Assembly (NCBI GenBank): GCA_030427905.1
Contig: JAUICL010000003.1
Coordinates: 186,001 to 250,000 of the forward strand
Direction: 5' to 3'
DNA length: 64,000 bases
Source: Bacteroidia bacterium
Lineage (GTDB): Bacteria; Bacteroidota; Bacteroidia; Flavobacteriales_D; Cryomorphaceae
The notes beneath the pieces are model-generated. The model saw only the letters and a list, made by a program, of their open reading frames with translations, ran no database searches and had not been told where the DNA came from. Position numbers and translations under genes: made by a program. This document shows positions 41,873 to 50,632 of this stretch, in pieces. Numbering within the stretch: the first letter of the stretch is position 1; each line of letters begins with the position of its first letter.

Positions 41873-41899
41873 CAAAGTTAAGTTTTCATCAATTACCAA
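41873..41899 (-). promoter_or_regulatory. Candidate promoter giving a near-leaderless helicase mRNA
   Basis: On the minus strand TTG (41899-41897) and TAACTTTG (41880-41873) are 16 bases apart. The -7 box ends only five bases before the helicase ATG at 41867, so transcription would begin at or next to the start codon. Confidence 0.42.
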
Positions 41900-41986
41900 T
41901 AGCCTTCACTCGATAATTCTTACATCCCCAAGAAATATGTACATTCGCCTAGCCCAAAAATCTCAGTACTGCAAGGGTTCCCCCCA

Positions 41987-43135
41987 ATGGGATACAAGAA
42001 AGAATTTGACGAAATACGTCCTTACCACGATAAGGAAGTACCGATGGTAATTGAGCGACTCAAATCTGAGCCAGCCTTTTACACTATGATGAATTTTGTT
42101 CATCCCGACTGGAATGCAGAGCGGGTTAACGAGTTGATTTCGTCTATTTCTTCGATTCAAGAGTTTCAGAGTAAGGTGGCTTACCCTACCATGAAACAGC
42201 TTATTGAGAAAACGGTGCGCAACCTGACCATTAGTGGGCTAGAGCACATCGATAAGGGTGAATCTTACCTGTTCATTTCGAACCATCGCGACATCATTCT
42301 CGATTCTGCAATTTTGAATATCGTTTTGTTCGAAGCTGGACACGGTACAATTCAAACGGCTATTGGAAACAATTTGCTCTCGAGCGACTTGATAACCGAC
42401 CTGACCAAGCTCAACAAAAACTTTGTAGTAAAACGAAATACGACGGCTCGGGAATTCTACGAAAATTCCATTCTGTTATCGTCGTATATCAATTACACGA
42501 TAAACGAAGCCAAGGAGAGTATATGGATAGCCCAGCGCGAAGGGAGAACCAAAGATGGATTGGATAAAACGCAGCCCGGCTTGTTAAAAATGCTGAGCAT
42601 CAATTGCGAAAAGCCTTTTGAAGAGTGCTTCAAGGAATTGAAAATTACACCCGTTGCCATTTCTTACGAGCACGATCCTTGTGATGTTTTGAAAATTCCT
42701 GAGCTAAAAGCTATCTCGCGAGATGACAAGTACCAGAAGGCGAAGGACGAAGATTTCAATAGCATCATTACTGGGTTGACGGGCTCAAAGGGAAGGGTAC
42801 ACATTAGCATTGGCGAGCCAATCGAAAGTGAACTCGATCAACTTGTAGAGTACTCCAATACCAACGATAAAATCAAGGCCTTGGGCGACATTATCGACAG
42901 CCACATTTATCAAGAATACAAGCTTTGGCCGTCGAATCATCTAGCCTACGACATTCTCGAAAATCAAGTTGAAACGGGAAAGGAAACGTATGAGGGAATA
43001 GATCCAACCGTTTTTCAAGAAGAACTCTCTGCTCGATTGAAGCGCGCGGGATTGAATTCAGAAGAAGACCGTAACTGGCTTCTAAAAATGTATGCCAACC
43101 CCGTTAAGAATCATCTTAACGAGGTCAGCACTTAA
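41987..43135 (+). CDS. Glycerol-3-phosphate acyltransferase-like protein (PlsC/PlsB superfamily)
   Basis: A 382-residue acyltransferase of phospholipid or ornithine-lipid type. The catalytic HxxxxD motif is in SNHRDIILDSA (about 97-104), followed by NNLLSSDL, NFVVKRNTTAREFY and the IWIAQREGRTKDG block, which corresponds to the PEGTR-like motif III. No clear membrane span is visible, so it is probably peripheral. Length and HRDIILDS resemble the PlsB-like group more than the short PlsC. Substrate unknown. Monocistronic. Confidence 0.85.
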   Translation: MGYKKEFDEIRPYHDKEVPMVIERLKSEPAFYTMMNFVHPDWNAERVNELISSISSIQEFQSKVAYPTMKQLIEKTVRNLTISGLEHIDKGESYLFISNHRDIILDSAILNIVLFEAGHGTIQTAIGNNLLSSDLITDLTKLNKNFVVKRNTTAREFYENSILLSSYINYTINEAKESIWIAQREGRTKDGLDKTQPGLLKMLSINCEKPFEECFKELKITPVAISYEHDPCDVLKIPELKAISRDDKYQKAKDEDFNSIITGLTGSKGRVHISIGEPIESELDQLVEYSNTNDKIKALGDIIDSHIYQEYKLWPSNHLAYDILENQVETGKETYEGIDPTVFQEELSARLKRAGLNSEEDRNWLLKMYANPVKNHLNEVST

Positions 43136-43144
43136 TTCTAAGCA

Positions 43145-45037
43145 TTACCCTTCTTCAGAGTAATTCAGTATTTGATCGATAGTCTCAACCGAGACTGCGT
43201 GGTACCCAGATCTCGCTTTTGCATAAACTCCTTGGGCCCATGCTAAGTCATCAGGATTTGTAGCAAGTGCTTCGTAAAGCGGCTTCAAAAATTTGCGTCG
43301 CCCTACTTCTAAGAGAAAAGCTTCTAACTGTGGGTAGGCATCCTTGTAGCCCTTGTCAATTGACTGCTGGAACCATGCAGCAGCAATTTCGCTGTTTCCG
43401 GTTTGAGTCAATTCAAAGGCCGTATCGAGCTCCTTCATTTGGTTAACATCGACATCCGCTGACAAACCGCGTACAAAGTGAAGCCATTCATGCGTAGTCC
43501 ACTCTTCCGACTCAATTTTATCGGCGTTCATGTCACCCGATTCCCAAGCCATACGCGCTTGATCTACTTTTTCAAACCTATCAGACACAGGCACGGGATG
43601 TCCTTCAGGTAAGCCTGGCTTATAAATCCAAGCCTCCACATCTGGTCTTTCATCCATTTTATTAAGAAGATTCTCATCGAGGTAAACAATAAACTCTTCA
43701 GTAGTCATCGTTTCAAAAGCGTGAGAGTTGAAGTACGTTTTCAAGAACTCATCGAAGGTTGGTCTTCCAACCATTTCTTCGAGCCATCTGAGAAATAGGT
43801 AGCCCTTTTCGTAAGCTACATCGGTCATTCCATCATCCGGATTTCTTCCATCTAGCTCTAGTTTCAGGTGCGTGTCTTTGCTATCTCTTCCGAGCTCTTC
43901 CATGGTATTCTCAAGGTCTTGGCTTCCAAGCACGTTGAGCATTTCAGCATATTCTCTACCGTACAAGGCTTCCATGATCCGCTTCTCGAAGTAGACTGTA
44001 AACCCTTCGTTGAGCCAAAAGTCATCCCAAGTGGCATTCGTGACCAAGTTGCCACTCCATGAATGCGCCAACTCGTGCGCGATCAATGAAGTCAACGATC
44101 TATCGCCAGCGATAATGGTGGGCGTCGCAAAAGTCAAACGGGGATTTTCCATTCCACCAAAAGGAAAACTTGGTGGAAGAACAATAATATCGTACTGCCC
44201 CCAACGGTAAGGTCCATAGAGCTCTTCTGCAGCTGTGGTCATCTCTTCTACATCGGCAAATTCATAGCTCGCCTTGTCGATCATAGCAGGCTCAGCATAT
44301 ACACCGCTGCGCTCACCAAGTGAAGCAAATGTTAGATCTCCAACGGCCAAAGCCATCAGATATGGAGGAATGGGCTGGTCCATTTTGAACGAGTACACAC
44401 CTTCATCATTCTTTTCTGTTGGATTTTCGGCACTCATCAAAGCCATCAATCCCGATGGCACTTTTACCTGGGCTGTATAGGTTATTCGGATTGAAGGACT
44501 ATCCTGAATTGGAATCCACGAGCGGGTCAGAATAGCCTGTCCTTGGGTAAACATGAACGGGGCGGTCTTCCCTAGGGTTTGTTCAGGGTTCATCCAGAGA
44601 AGCGCGGTTGCTCCTTTTCCCGTGGCATATGCTACTTCTACGCTTTTCGTATCATCCAATAGTTTGATGTGAAGTGCATCTCCGTATTCATCGCCTTTCT
44701 TCACTTCAAAGTCGAGGGTTCGCCCTTGATCGTCCTTTACAGATTGAATATCTAGATCATCGACATCCAGAATGAGCTCATTTCCCGATGCCCGATCTAA
44801 TTGATGGGTAACCGTTCCAGAAATGATTTTTTCATCAAAATTCACATCCAGATCAAGGTGAAGTGAACTAACCGCTACCTTTTCGGGTTGGCCAAAGCTG
44901 TGGGTGTCGTGGGCAAAATGCGCATGCCCTTCAAGACTCGTTTCTGACATAGTTTCAGTCTTCTTTTCTTCTGTACTGCAAGATAAGAGTACTGCGGCTC
45001 CTATAATTGCACCTATTTTCCTGCTGATCATTCTCAT
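43145..45037 (-). CDS. M1 family aminopeptidase, lipoprotein (LTA4H-like architecture)
   Basis: A 630-residue zinc aminopeptidase anchored by a lipoprotein signal (lipobox LLSC). The exopeptidase loop GGMEN and the zinc site HELAHSW with the downstream glutamate in NEGFTVYFE are present, as is the YEKGYLFLRWLE segment with the transition-state tyrosine. The C-terminal helical domain (from about 480) resembles leukotriene-A4-hydrolase and aminopeptidase B. It should trim peptides at the periplasmic or outer face. Its start shares one base with the stop of the other M1 gene (TAATG), so the two are co-translated. An ATG at 45031 is possible. Confidence 0.93.
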   Translation of the reverse strand: MRMISRKIGAIIGAAVLLSCSTEEKKTETMSETSLEGHAHFAHDTHSFGQPEKVAVSSLHLDLDVNFDEKIISGTVTHQLDRASGNELILDVDDLDIQSVKDDQGRTLDFEVKKGDEYGDALHIKLLDDTKSVEVAYATGKGATALLWMNPEQTLGKTAPFMFTQGQAILTRSWIPIQDSPSIRITYTAQVKVPSGLMALMSAENPTEKNDEGVYSFKMDQPIPPYLMALAVGDLTFASLGERSGVYAEPAMIDKASYEFADVEEMTTAAEELYGPYRWGQYDIIVLPPSFPFGGMENPRLTFATPTIIAGDRSLTSLIAHELAHSWSGNLVTNATWDDFWLNEGFTVYFEKRIMEALYGREYAEMLNVLGSQDLENTMEELGRDSKDTHLKLELDGRNPDDGMTDVAYEKGYLFLRWLEEMVGRPTFDEFLKTYFNSHAFETMTTEEFIVYLDENLLNKMDERPDVEAWIYKPGLPEGHPVPVSDRFEKVDQARMAWESGDMNADKIESEEWTTHEWLHFVRGLSADVDVNQMKELDTAFELTQTGNSEIAAAWFQQSIDKGYKDAYPQLEAFLLEVGRRKFLKPLYEALATNPDDLAWAQGVYAKARSGYHAVSVETIDQILNYSEEG

Positions 45038-46869
45038 TATTCCGATTCGGTGTAGTCTATAAAATTGTTCTCCTGATTTACGTCAGCCATTCTTCCAGTT
45101 GGGTCAATGACAATAACGGCGATGTCTTCCAGCTTCCGGTCTATTTTGAGCTGATAGGTCTCATTAGTCCAAGGCCAATCTACAGCCACGCTGTATGGCA
45201 AATCATTCTCTGGGGCCTTGCTTCCACGCATTATCCTCAAGGGGATGTTTACGATTTCGGCGCTACCATCCTTGTAAGAAATGAACAAGTCAATCGGCAT
45301 CGGAAAAGTCCCTTCATTCTTCAGGTTAATGGTCGTTCCACCTTCTGAAGCTTCGGCGCTTTCAATGGCATAGTCAATCTGGGCCGTTGTATTCAGCATG
45401 TAGTGTAAATACCATTTTAGGTGGATTCCACTCTCTTTTTCCATGACGCGAATCACATCATTGGGTCCGGGGTGCTTCATTTTCCAGTCTTCAAAATACT
45501 GCTTCAGACCGGCTTGCATTTCATCGTTTCCGATCACGTAGCCAAGCTGAGCCATAAACACAGCACCCTTTCCGTACACTGCTGCACCATAACCAAAGAA
45601 GGTACGGTAGTGATCGGCCATTTGAGACATTGGTTCTTCCTTCCCACTGGCCGCAAGGCGATAATACGAATCGTAGTACCGACCAATGCGCGAATCTTCT
45701 TCCGTATCAAATAGGTAATTCATCACCTGATTTGAACTAAACTGAGTGAACCCTTCATCCATCCACGAGTACAGTCCTTCGTTGTTAGCCAAGGCGCCTT
45801 GATACCACGAGTGCATCACTTCATGGACAGTGACTCCAACTAAAGAACCGAATTTTCGCTGGCCCGTGATGAGCGTAGCCATAGGGTATTCCATTCCACC
45901 ATCGCCACCCTGAATAACCGAGTACACAGGCCATGGATACACACCGTAGTGCTCACTCGCATACTCGAAAATACGAGCCGTATATGCCGGCAAAGCTTCC
46001 CAGTTCTCCTTGAGCCCTTCTTCATTCTTGTAGAGAAAATGGAGCTCAGGGCTGCTTTCTGTTTTGAAGGTAGTATGAACGTAGTCCTTATCAGCAGCCC
46101 AAACAAAATCGTGAACGTTTTCGGCTTGAAAATTCCAAGAGAGCTTACTTCCTTCGGGACGTTTCAATTTTTCGCCTGCAGCTAGGTAACCGTGACCTAT
46201 TTCCTTCGGGTTTTGCAGGACTCCTGTAGCTCCTATGGTGTAGGCCGAATCGATATGGATGGTAACATCAAAATCGCCCCAAACACCGTGAAACTCCCTA
46301 CCAATGTATGGATCGGCATGCCAACCCATGTGGTCGTATTCCGACATCTTAGGATACCATTGAGCCATGGAATAAGCTACACCTTCTTTGTTATCCCGAC
46401 CTGATCTTCTAATTTGAACCGGAACCTGACCATAAAAGTCCATCGAGATTTTGGCCTTTTTTCCTGGTTTGATTGGATTTGCGAGCTTCACTTCCAAAAT
46501 GGTTCCTTCTTCTGTAATCTCCGCCGCAGCTCCATTACAAATCAATCTAGAAACGTGAAGATGGCCTTCTTCTTCAGGGCTAAGTTTCGAAATGCGGTCT
46601 TCCACTCTCGGATCGGGATCTTCTACTCTCAAAGACCAGGTATCCATCATGCTCCCTGGTTGGAAAGCATTAAAGTAAAGGTGGAAATACAAGTGCGAGA
46701 GCTCGTCGGGCGAATTGTTGATGTATACCAAGTCCTGGGTTCCGGTAAACTGATGATTCGAATCATCAAGGTCAAATTCCATTTTGTAGGAAATTTCCTG
46801 TTGCCAATTTGGTTGAGCGAATGATAAAATGGGAAATAGAATGATAGCTACGATCGAAGCTCTTGTCAT
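45037..46869 (-). CDS. Secreted M1 family metallopeptidase
   Basis: A 610-residue exported zinc peptidase with signal peptide ending LSFAQ. The zinc site is HEVMHSW with the third ligand in WMDEGFTQF, 20 or so residues later; GGMEYP replaces the GGMEN exopeptidase loop. An N-terminal beta-domain and a catalytic domain are followed by a shorter C-terminal part with SAEASEGGTTINLKNEG, unlike the LTA4H-type neighbour. It may act as aminopeptidase or have altered specificity given the Asn to Tyr change. Starts at 46881 or 46905 are possible; I chose 46869 for the distance from the -7 box. Confidence 0.88.
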   Translation of the reverse strand: MTRASIVAIILFPILSFAQPNWQQEISYKMEFDLDDSNHQFTGTQDLVYINNSPDELSHLYFHLYFNAFQPGSMMDTWSLRVEDPDPRVEDRISKLSPEEEGHLHVSRLICNGAAAEITEEGTILEVKLANPIKPGKKAKISMDFYGQVPVQIRRSGRDNKEGVAYSMAQWYPKMSEYDHMGWHADPYIGREFHGVWGDFDVTIHIDSAYTIGATGVLQNPKEIGHGYLAAGEKLKRPEGSKLSWNFQAENVHDFVWAADKDYVHTTFKTESSPELHFLYKNEEGLKENWEALPAYTARIFEYASEHYGVYPWPVYSVIQGGDGGMEYPMATLITGQRKFGSLVGVTVHEVMHSWYQGALANNEGLYSWMDEGFTQFSSNQVMNYLFDTEEDSRIGRYYDSYYRLAASGKEEPMSQMADHYRTFFGYGAAVYGKGAVFMAQLGYVIGNDEMQAGLKQYFEDWKMKHPGPNDVIRVMEKESGIHLKWYLHYMLNTTAQIDYAIESAEASEGGTTINLKNEGTFPMPIDLFISYKDGSAEIVNIPLRIMRGSKAPENDLPYSVAVDWPWTNETYQLKIDRKLEDIAVIVIDPTGRMADVNQENNFIDYTESE

Positions 46870-46888
46870 ATTTTTTTGCATTAGTGGG

Positions 46889-46896
46889 CAAAGATA
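46889..46896 (-). promoter_or_regulatory. Candidate -7 box for the M1 peptidase pair
   Basis: TATCTTTG on the minus strand matches TAnnTTTG 19 bases before the ATG at 46869. The longest start (46905) would lie upstream of the transcript start. No good -33 TTG. Confidence 0.42.
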
Positions 46897-47024
46897 AATT
46901 TTCAAATTATCTCCGCCCTGTTCGGTTGGATAACAAGTGTTATATGCAATTATTCCTAAAACGGATGGTCGCTGGTTCGGTTAATTAGAGAAAATTGCGG
47001 TAATTCGAATTAGAAACCTGGAAA

Positions 47025-47972
47025 ATGAAACTACCCCGATCGTATCGTTTGGATGAAATTTGTGAACTAGTCTCTTGCAAGTATGTGGGAGCTGCTGATC
47101 ACGAAGTGACTGGAATCAATGAGATTCACATGGTTGTGCCTGGAGACATTGTGTTTGTGGACCATCCGAAATACTACGACAAAGCTTTGAACAGCGCTGC
47201 TACAACCATCATCATCAACAAAGATGTGGAAGTACCTGCGGGAAAGGCTCTGATTCTATCGGATGAACCATTCACCGTTTTCAACGCCTTAACGCTTCAT
47301 TTCAGTCCAAAACAAAAATGGATCGAAAATGGTGAACCCGATATTCACCCTTCGGCACAAATCGCACCAGGGGTTACCATCGGTAGGAACGTGAGCATCG
47401 GGGCGAATACGGTCATTCACCCAAATGTGGTGATCTACGACAATGCTCGAATTGGTGAGCACGTTGAAATTCACGCCAATACCTGCATCGGAGGCCACGC
47501 TTTTTACTACAAGAAGACAGATGCCTACACCAAAATGCACAGTTGTGGCGAAGTGATCATTGAAGACCGCGTGGAAATTGGTTGTGGATGCACTATTGAC
47601 AAAGGAGTAAGTGGAGCTACCGTGATAGGCCAGGGTACCAAAATAGACAATCAGGTACACGTAGGCCACGACACCGTAATCGGTAAAAACTGCCTGCTGG
47701 CGGCTCAAGTAGGTGTAGCTGGTTGTGTAGTGATTGAGGATAGTGTGACACTCTGGGGGCAAGTTGGAGTTCGCAGCGATATCACGATAGGTTCAGGGGC
47801 TATCGTCATGGCTCAAACCGGTATATCGAAAGGATTGGAAGGCGGCAAGACTTACTTCGGGAGCCCAGTTGCCGAGTCTAGGGAAAAGCTCAAAGAGATG
47901 GCAAACGTTCGAAAAATACCGGGAATATTAGAAGATATCAAGTCGATCAAAAGCTCTTTGAATGAAAATTGA
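47025..47972 (+). CDS. LpxD-like left-handed beta-helix acyltransferase paralogue
   Basis: A 315-residue protein with an LpxD-type N-terminal domain (DEICELVSCKYVG, VPGDIVFVDHPKYYDKAL) and a hexapeptide left-handed beta-helix (about 105-280), then a C-terminal helix. LpxD adds a 3-hydroxyacyl chain to UDP-acyl-glucosamine in lipid A synthesis. Here the stretch WGQVGVRSDITIG aligns with the LpxD segment GQVGIxGHxxIx, so the catalytic histidine appears to be replaced (SD for GH). I recall a second LpxD-like family like this in Flavobacteriia. No lpxC, fabZ or lpxA lies nearby. It overlaps the phosphatase gene by 11 bases. Confidence 0.82.
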   Translation: MKLPRSYRLDEICELVSCKYVGAADHEVTGINEIHMVVPGDIVFVDHPKYYDKALNSAATTIIINKDVEVPAGKALILSDEPFTVFNALTLHFSPKQKWIENGEPDIHPSAQIAPGVTIGRNVSIGANTVIHPNVVIYDNARIGEHVEIHANTCIGGHAFYYKKTDAYTKMHSCGEVIIEDRVEIGCGCTIDKGVSGATVIGQGTKIDNQVHVGHDTVIGKNCLLAAQVGVAGCVVIEDSVTLWGQVGVRSDITIGSGAIVMAQTGISKGLEGGKTYFGSPVAESREKLKEMANVRKIPGILEDIKSIKSSLNEN

Positions 47973-49194
47973 AAGGCTTAAAGAACGAGTAAAGCTCAGA
48001 GATCTTAAGCTAAAAACACTGCTGGAGATCACCGAAGCGATCAATGACAATCTCTCGACCAAAGAGCTGATTGCGCGCTATCGGGATATCGTAGAAAATG
48101 ATCTTCAAATCACCAAACTCGTTTTGTTCACAAACACGGATGGAGTTTGGCAAAAGGCACTCGCCTACGGTTCTGATGTTTCACTTGAATGGAAAGATGT
48201 CGCTCCGCAACTCGGCAAAATTGAAGGAGTAGAACTAACTCAATCTCTTGAAACCAAAGTCTTCGAAGGATTCGACTTTGTGTTTCCAATCATCCACAAA
48301 GAAAAGCCACAAGCCTATCTCTGTATTGGTGATCAGGATGAAGAAATCCAGCAAGTAAGCCCCATTATAAAACATATGCGTTTTATTCAAACGCTGACCA
48401 ATCTCATTGCCGTTGCCATCGAGAACAAAACCCTTGTTGAGAAAAACATCGAGCAAGAACGGATCAAGACTGAGCTAGACCTTGCAGCCGAGATGCAATC
48501 ACTACTTGTAGGAAGCGGCCAAACCGATTACGATGCATTTCAAGTAGCTACTTACTATAGACCGCACCAACAAGTGGGTGGAGATTTCTATGACTTCATT
48601 GAGCTCAATCAAAATGAAGCATTCTTTTGTGTAGCAGATGTTTCTGGAAAAGGAGTTAGCGCAGCCTTTTTGATGGCCAATCTACAAGCTCACTTAAAAG
48701 CCATACTTCAATACACTGATTGGAGTTTGGAGTCACTAGCTCAAGAACTGAACACCAAGGTAAACAACACCGTTCGCGGAGACCGATTTGTGACCTTCTT
48801 CATGGCACATTTCGACCGAACTACACGCACGTTAAAGTACCTCAACGCTGGTCACAACCCACCAATTGTTTACAATGATGGTAAGATCTCCTTCTTGGAT
48901 AGCGGCACGGTAGGTATTGGCATGTTGGAGACATTACCCTTTATTGAAACTGGGGAAATGAAACTCTCACCAGGTGCCGTAGTTGTGGCCTATACCGATG
49001 GTGTTGTGGAAATAGAAAATGACGAGCAAGATGAGTTCGGCTATGAAAGACTCGGACAAATCCTTATTGACAAAACACCGGATATCAACCACGTTGATGA
49101 TCTCATCGCTCAGATCATTCACGCCATAGACATATTCAGAGGAGACAATGCCTACTTTGATGATACGGCTCTAATTTGCAGCCGGTTCTTCTAG
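47962..49194 (+). CDS. GAF-domain PP2C-type (SpoIIE) serine phosphatase
   Basis: A 410-residue cytosolic signalling protein. A coiled coil (1-30) and GAF-like domain (about 30-160) precede a SpoIIE/RsbU-like phosphatase (about 180-410). Metal-binding motifs are VGGDFYDF, VADVSGKGVSAAFLMA, LNAGHNPP and the C-terminal AYFDDTALIC. The usual partner would be an anti-anti-sigma or STAS protein, none of which is nearby. The gene overlaps the LpxD-like gene by 11 bases and its 3' end overlaps the convergent ligase gene by 24 bases. Confidence 0.9.
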   Translation: MKIERLKERVKLRDLKLKTLLEITEAINDNLSTKELIARYRDIVENDLQITKLVLFTNTDGVWQKALAYGSDVSLEWKDVAPQLGKIEGVELTQSLETKVFEGFDFVFPIIHKEKPQAYLCIGDQDEEIQQVSPIIKHMRFIQTLTNLIAVAIENKTLVEKNIEQERIKTELDLAAEMQSLLVGSGQTDYDAFQVATYYRPHQQVGGDFYDFIELNQNEAFFCVADVSGKGVSAAFLMANLQAHLKAILQYTDWSLESLAQELNTKVNNTVRGDRFVTFFMAHFDRTTRTLKYLNAGHNPPIVYNDGKISFLDSGTVGIGMLETLPFIETGEMKLSPGAVVVAYTDGVVEIENDEQDEFGYERLGQILIDKTPDINHVDDLIAQIIHAIDIFRGDNAYFDDTALICSRFF

Positions 49195-50631
49195 ATTTTC
49201 CCCATTGCTTTTCAAGTGATAGAGCTGAATGGCTACCAACATACTCATGAAGCCCCAGATGGGCACCGATGCCTTATCGGTATCGAGATAATTATTGAGT
49301 ATACCATGGAGGTAGTAGGTCACCAACCCTAACACAATACTCATGACAACTCCTTTTAGATAAGTATTGTGACCAAGCTTGGTGTAGAGTCTCATCCCTG
49401 TAGCCAAGCTAGTAACAAACAATACGAGAATTAAGAGCGCTCCCACAACACCTTGCTCTGAAAGTGGCCCGAGATACTCGCTATGGGCGTTTCCACCATC
49501 GCCCGAGTTAGTTGATATTATAGTACGATCAGAACTTTTCTGATACTTGGCGTATTGAAACATATACGTTCCAGGGCCGTGTCCGAAGAATGGCTTTTCT
49601 TCAAACATTCTAAGCGCACTATTCCATCGGTTTAACCGCTCAAGATTTGATGCATCGCTCGAGATGTTGGTAATGGATTGAATGTGTTCAACTAAGTCAC
49701 CGCTCGAATCTTGGCGATTTGACTCCAACTTGTGAATGATTTGGTCTTCGAACCCAAGGTAAAATCCACCGAGCATCAACACGCCGGCTACAACCACTTT
49801 GAAATCGATTCGGAGCTTCATCAGCGCCCAGACACCTGCAGCACCAACCAAGCTCACCCAAGCTGCTCGGGTATACGAGAGAATGATTCCGATCACAAAT
49901 ATCGCCAGCACAATCATCCATAGCACTTTAATAACCGACCCTTTCTTCTCGTTGTAAAAGTGGAAGAGAACCATTGGAAACATCAGAGCCAGAATAGCCC
50001 CATATGAAGTGTGGTCTTTAAAAAAAGGCCACATCACCCAGTGTCCCGCTTCTTCGTCGAATCCATGGGTGGAATGTACGACCACGGTATAGCATATGGC
50101 GATGACCATACCCGCAATAAACGCCCAATTGAAGTGCTTGATGTAATTCTCAGATTTGAAAAAGTGGTTCATCATAAAATAGAGAACCGAAATAAACCAA
50201 AGCCGTGAAAGGAGAAATTTGAGAGAAACCACCGGCATGACCGATGTGAATGTGGTAACGACAATCCAGATCAACATTAGGCCGATGGCCATGGTAATAG
50301 GATGACGCATGAGCCCTTCACTCTCCTTATACCCAAATGCCACCTTGATGAGATACAAGACCATAATGGCGAAAAACAAAGGCTCTGTAGGGAAGTAAAA
50401 GCCAATGCCCCCAAAAGCCGAAATGTCTTCAAAATTAAAAGACAGGGGTGTGGCAAATACTAAGAAAGTTAAAAGCGGCTTGGGATAATTGACTAAAAAG
50501 TAGGCCCCAATTGCTGCAATTGGAAGCGCGATCAGAAATGGAAAGTTGATGGTAAGAGCAAATAGGTGAAGCGCCATAAAAGCCACCACACCAGCTCCGA
50601 TTACCCAGGGATTTCTGATAAAGCTTAACAC
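49171..50631 (-). CDS. O-antigen ligase/polymerase family membrane protein (Wzy/WaaL-like)
   Basis: A 486-residue polytopic protein with about 12 membrane segments and the large periplasmic loop of the Wzy_C family, containing RLNRWNSALRMFEEKPFFGHGPGTYMFQY and, further on, NAHSEYLGPLSEQG, both typical. It either polymerises repeat units or ligates polysaccharide to an acceptor. It is the last gene of a minus-strand operon that also encodes Wzz- and Wzx-like proteins, which favours polymerase. Its last 24 bases overlap the phosphatase gene in antisense. Confidence 0.88.
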   Translation of the reverse strand: MLSFIRNPWVIGAGVVAFMALHLFALTINFPFLIALPIAAIGAYFLVNYPKPLLTFLVFATPLSFNFEDISAFGGIGFYFPTEPLFFAIMVLYLIKVAFGYKESEGLMRHPITMAIGLMLIWIVVTTFTSVMPVVSLKFLLSRLWFISVLYFMMNHFFKSENYIKHFNWAFIAGMVIAICYTVVVHSTHGFDEEAGHWVMWPFFKDHTSYGAILALMFPMVLFHFYNEKKGSVIKVLWMIVLAIFVIGIILSYTRAAWVSLVGAAGVWALMKLRIDFKVVVAGVLMLGGFYLGFEDQIIHKLESNRQDSSGDLVEHIQSITNISSDASNLERLNRWNSALRMFEEKPFFGHGPGTYMFQYAKYQKSSDRTIISTNSGDGGNAHSEYLGPLSEQGVVGALLILVLFVTSLATGMRLYTKLGHNTYLKGVVMSIVLGLVTYYLHGILNNYLDTDKASVPIWGFMSMLVAIQLYHLKSNGENLEEPAAN

Positions 50632-50632
50632 G

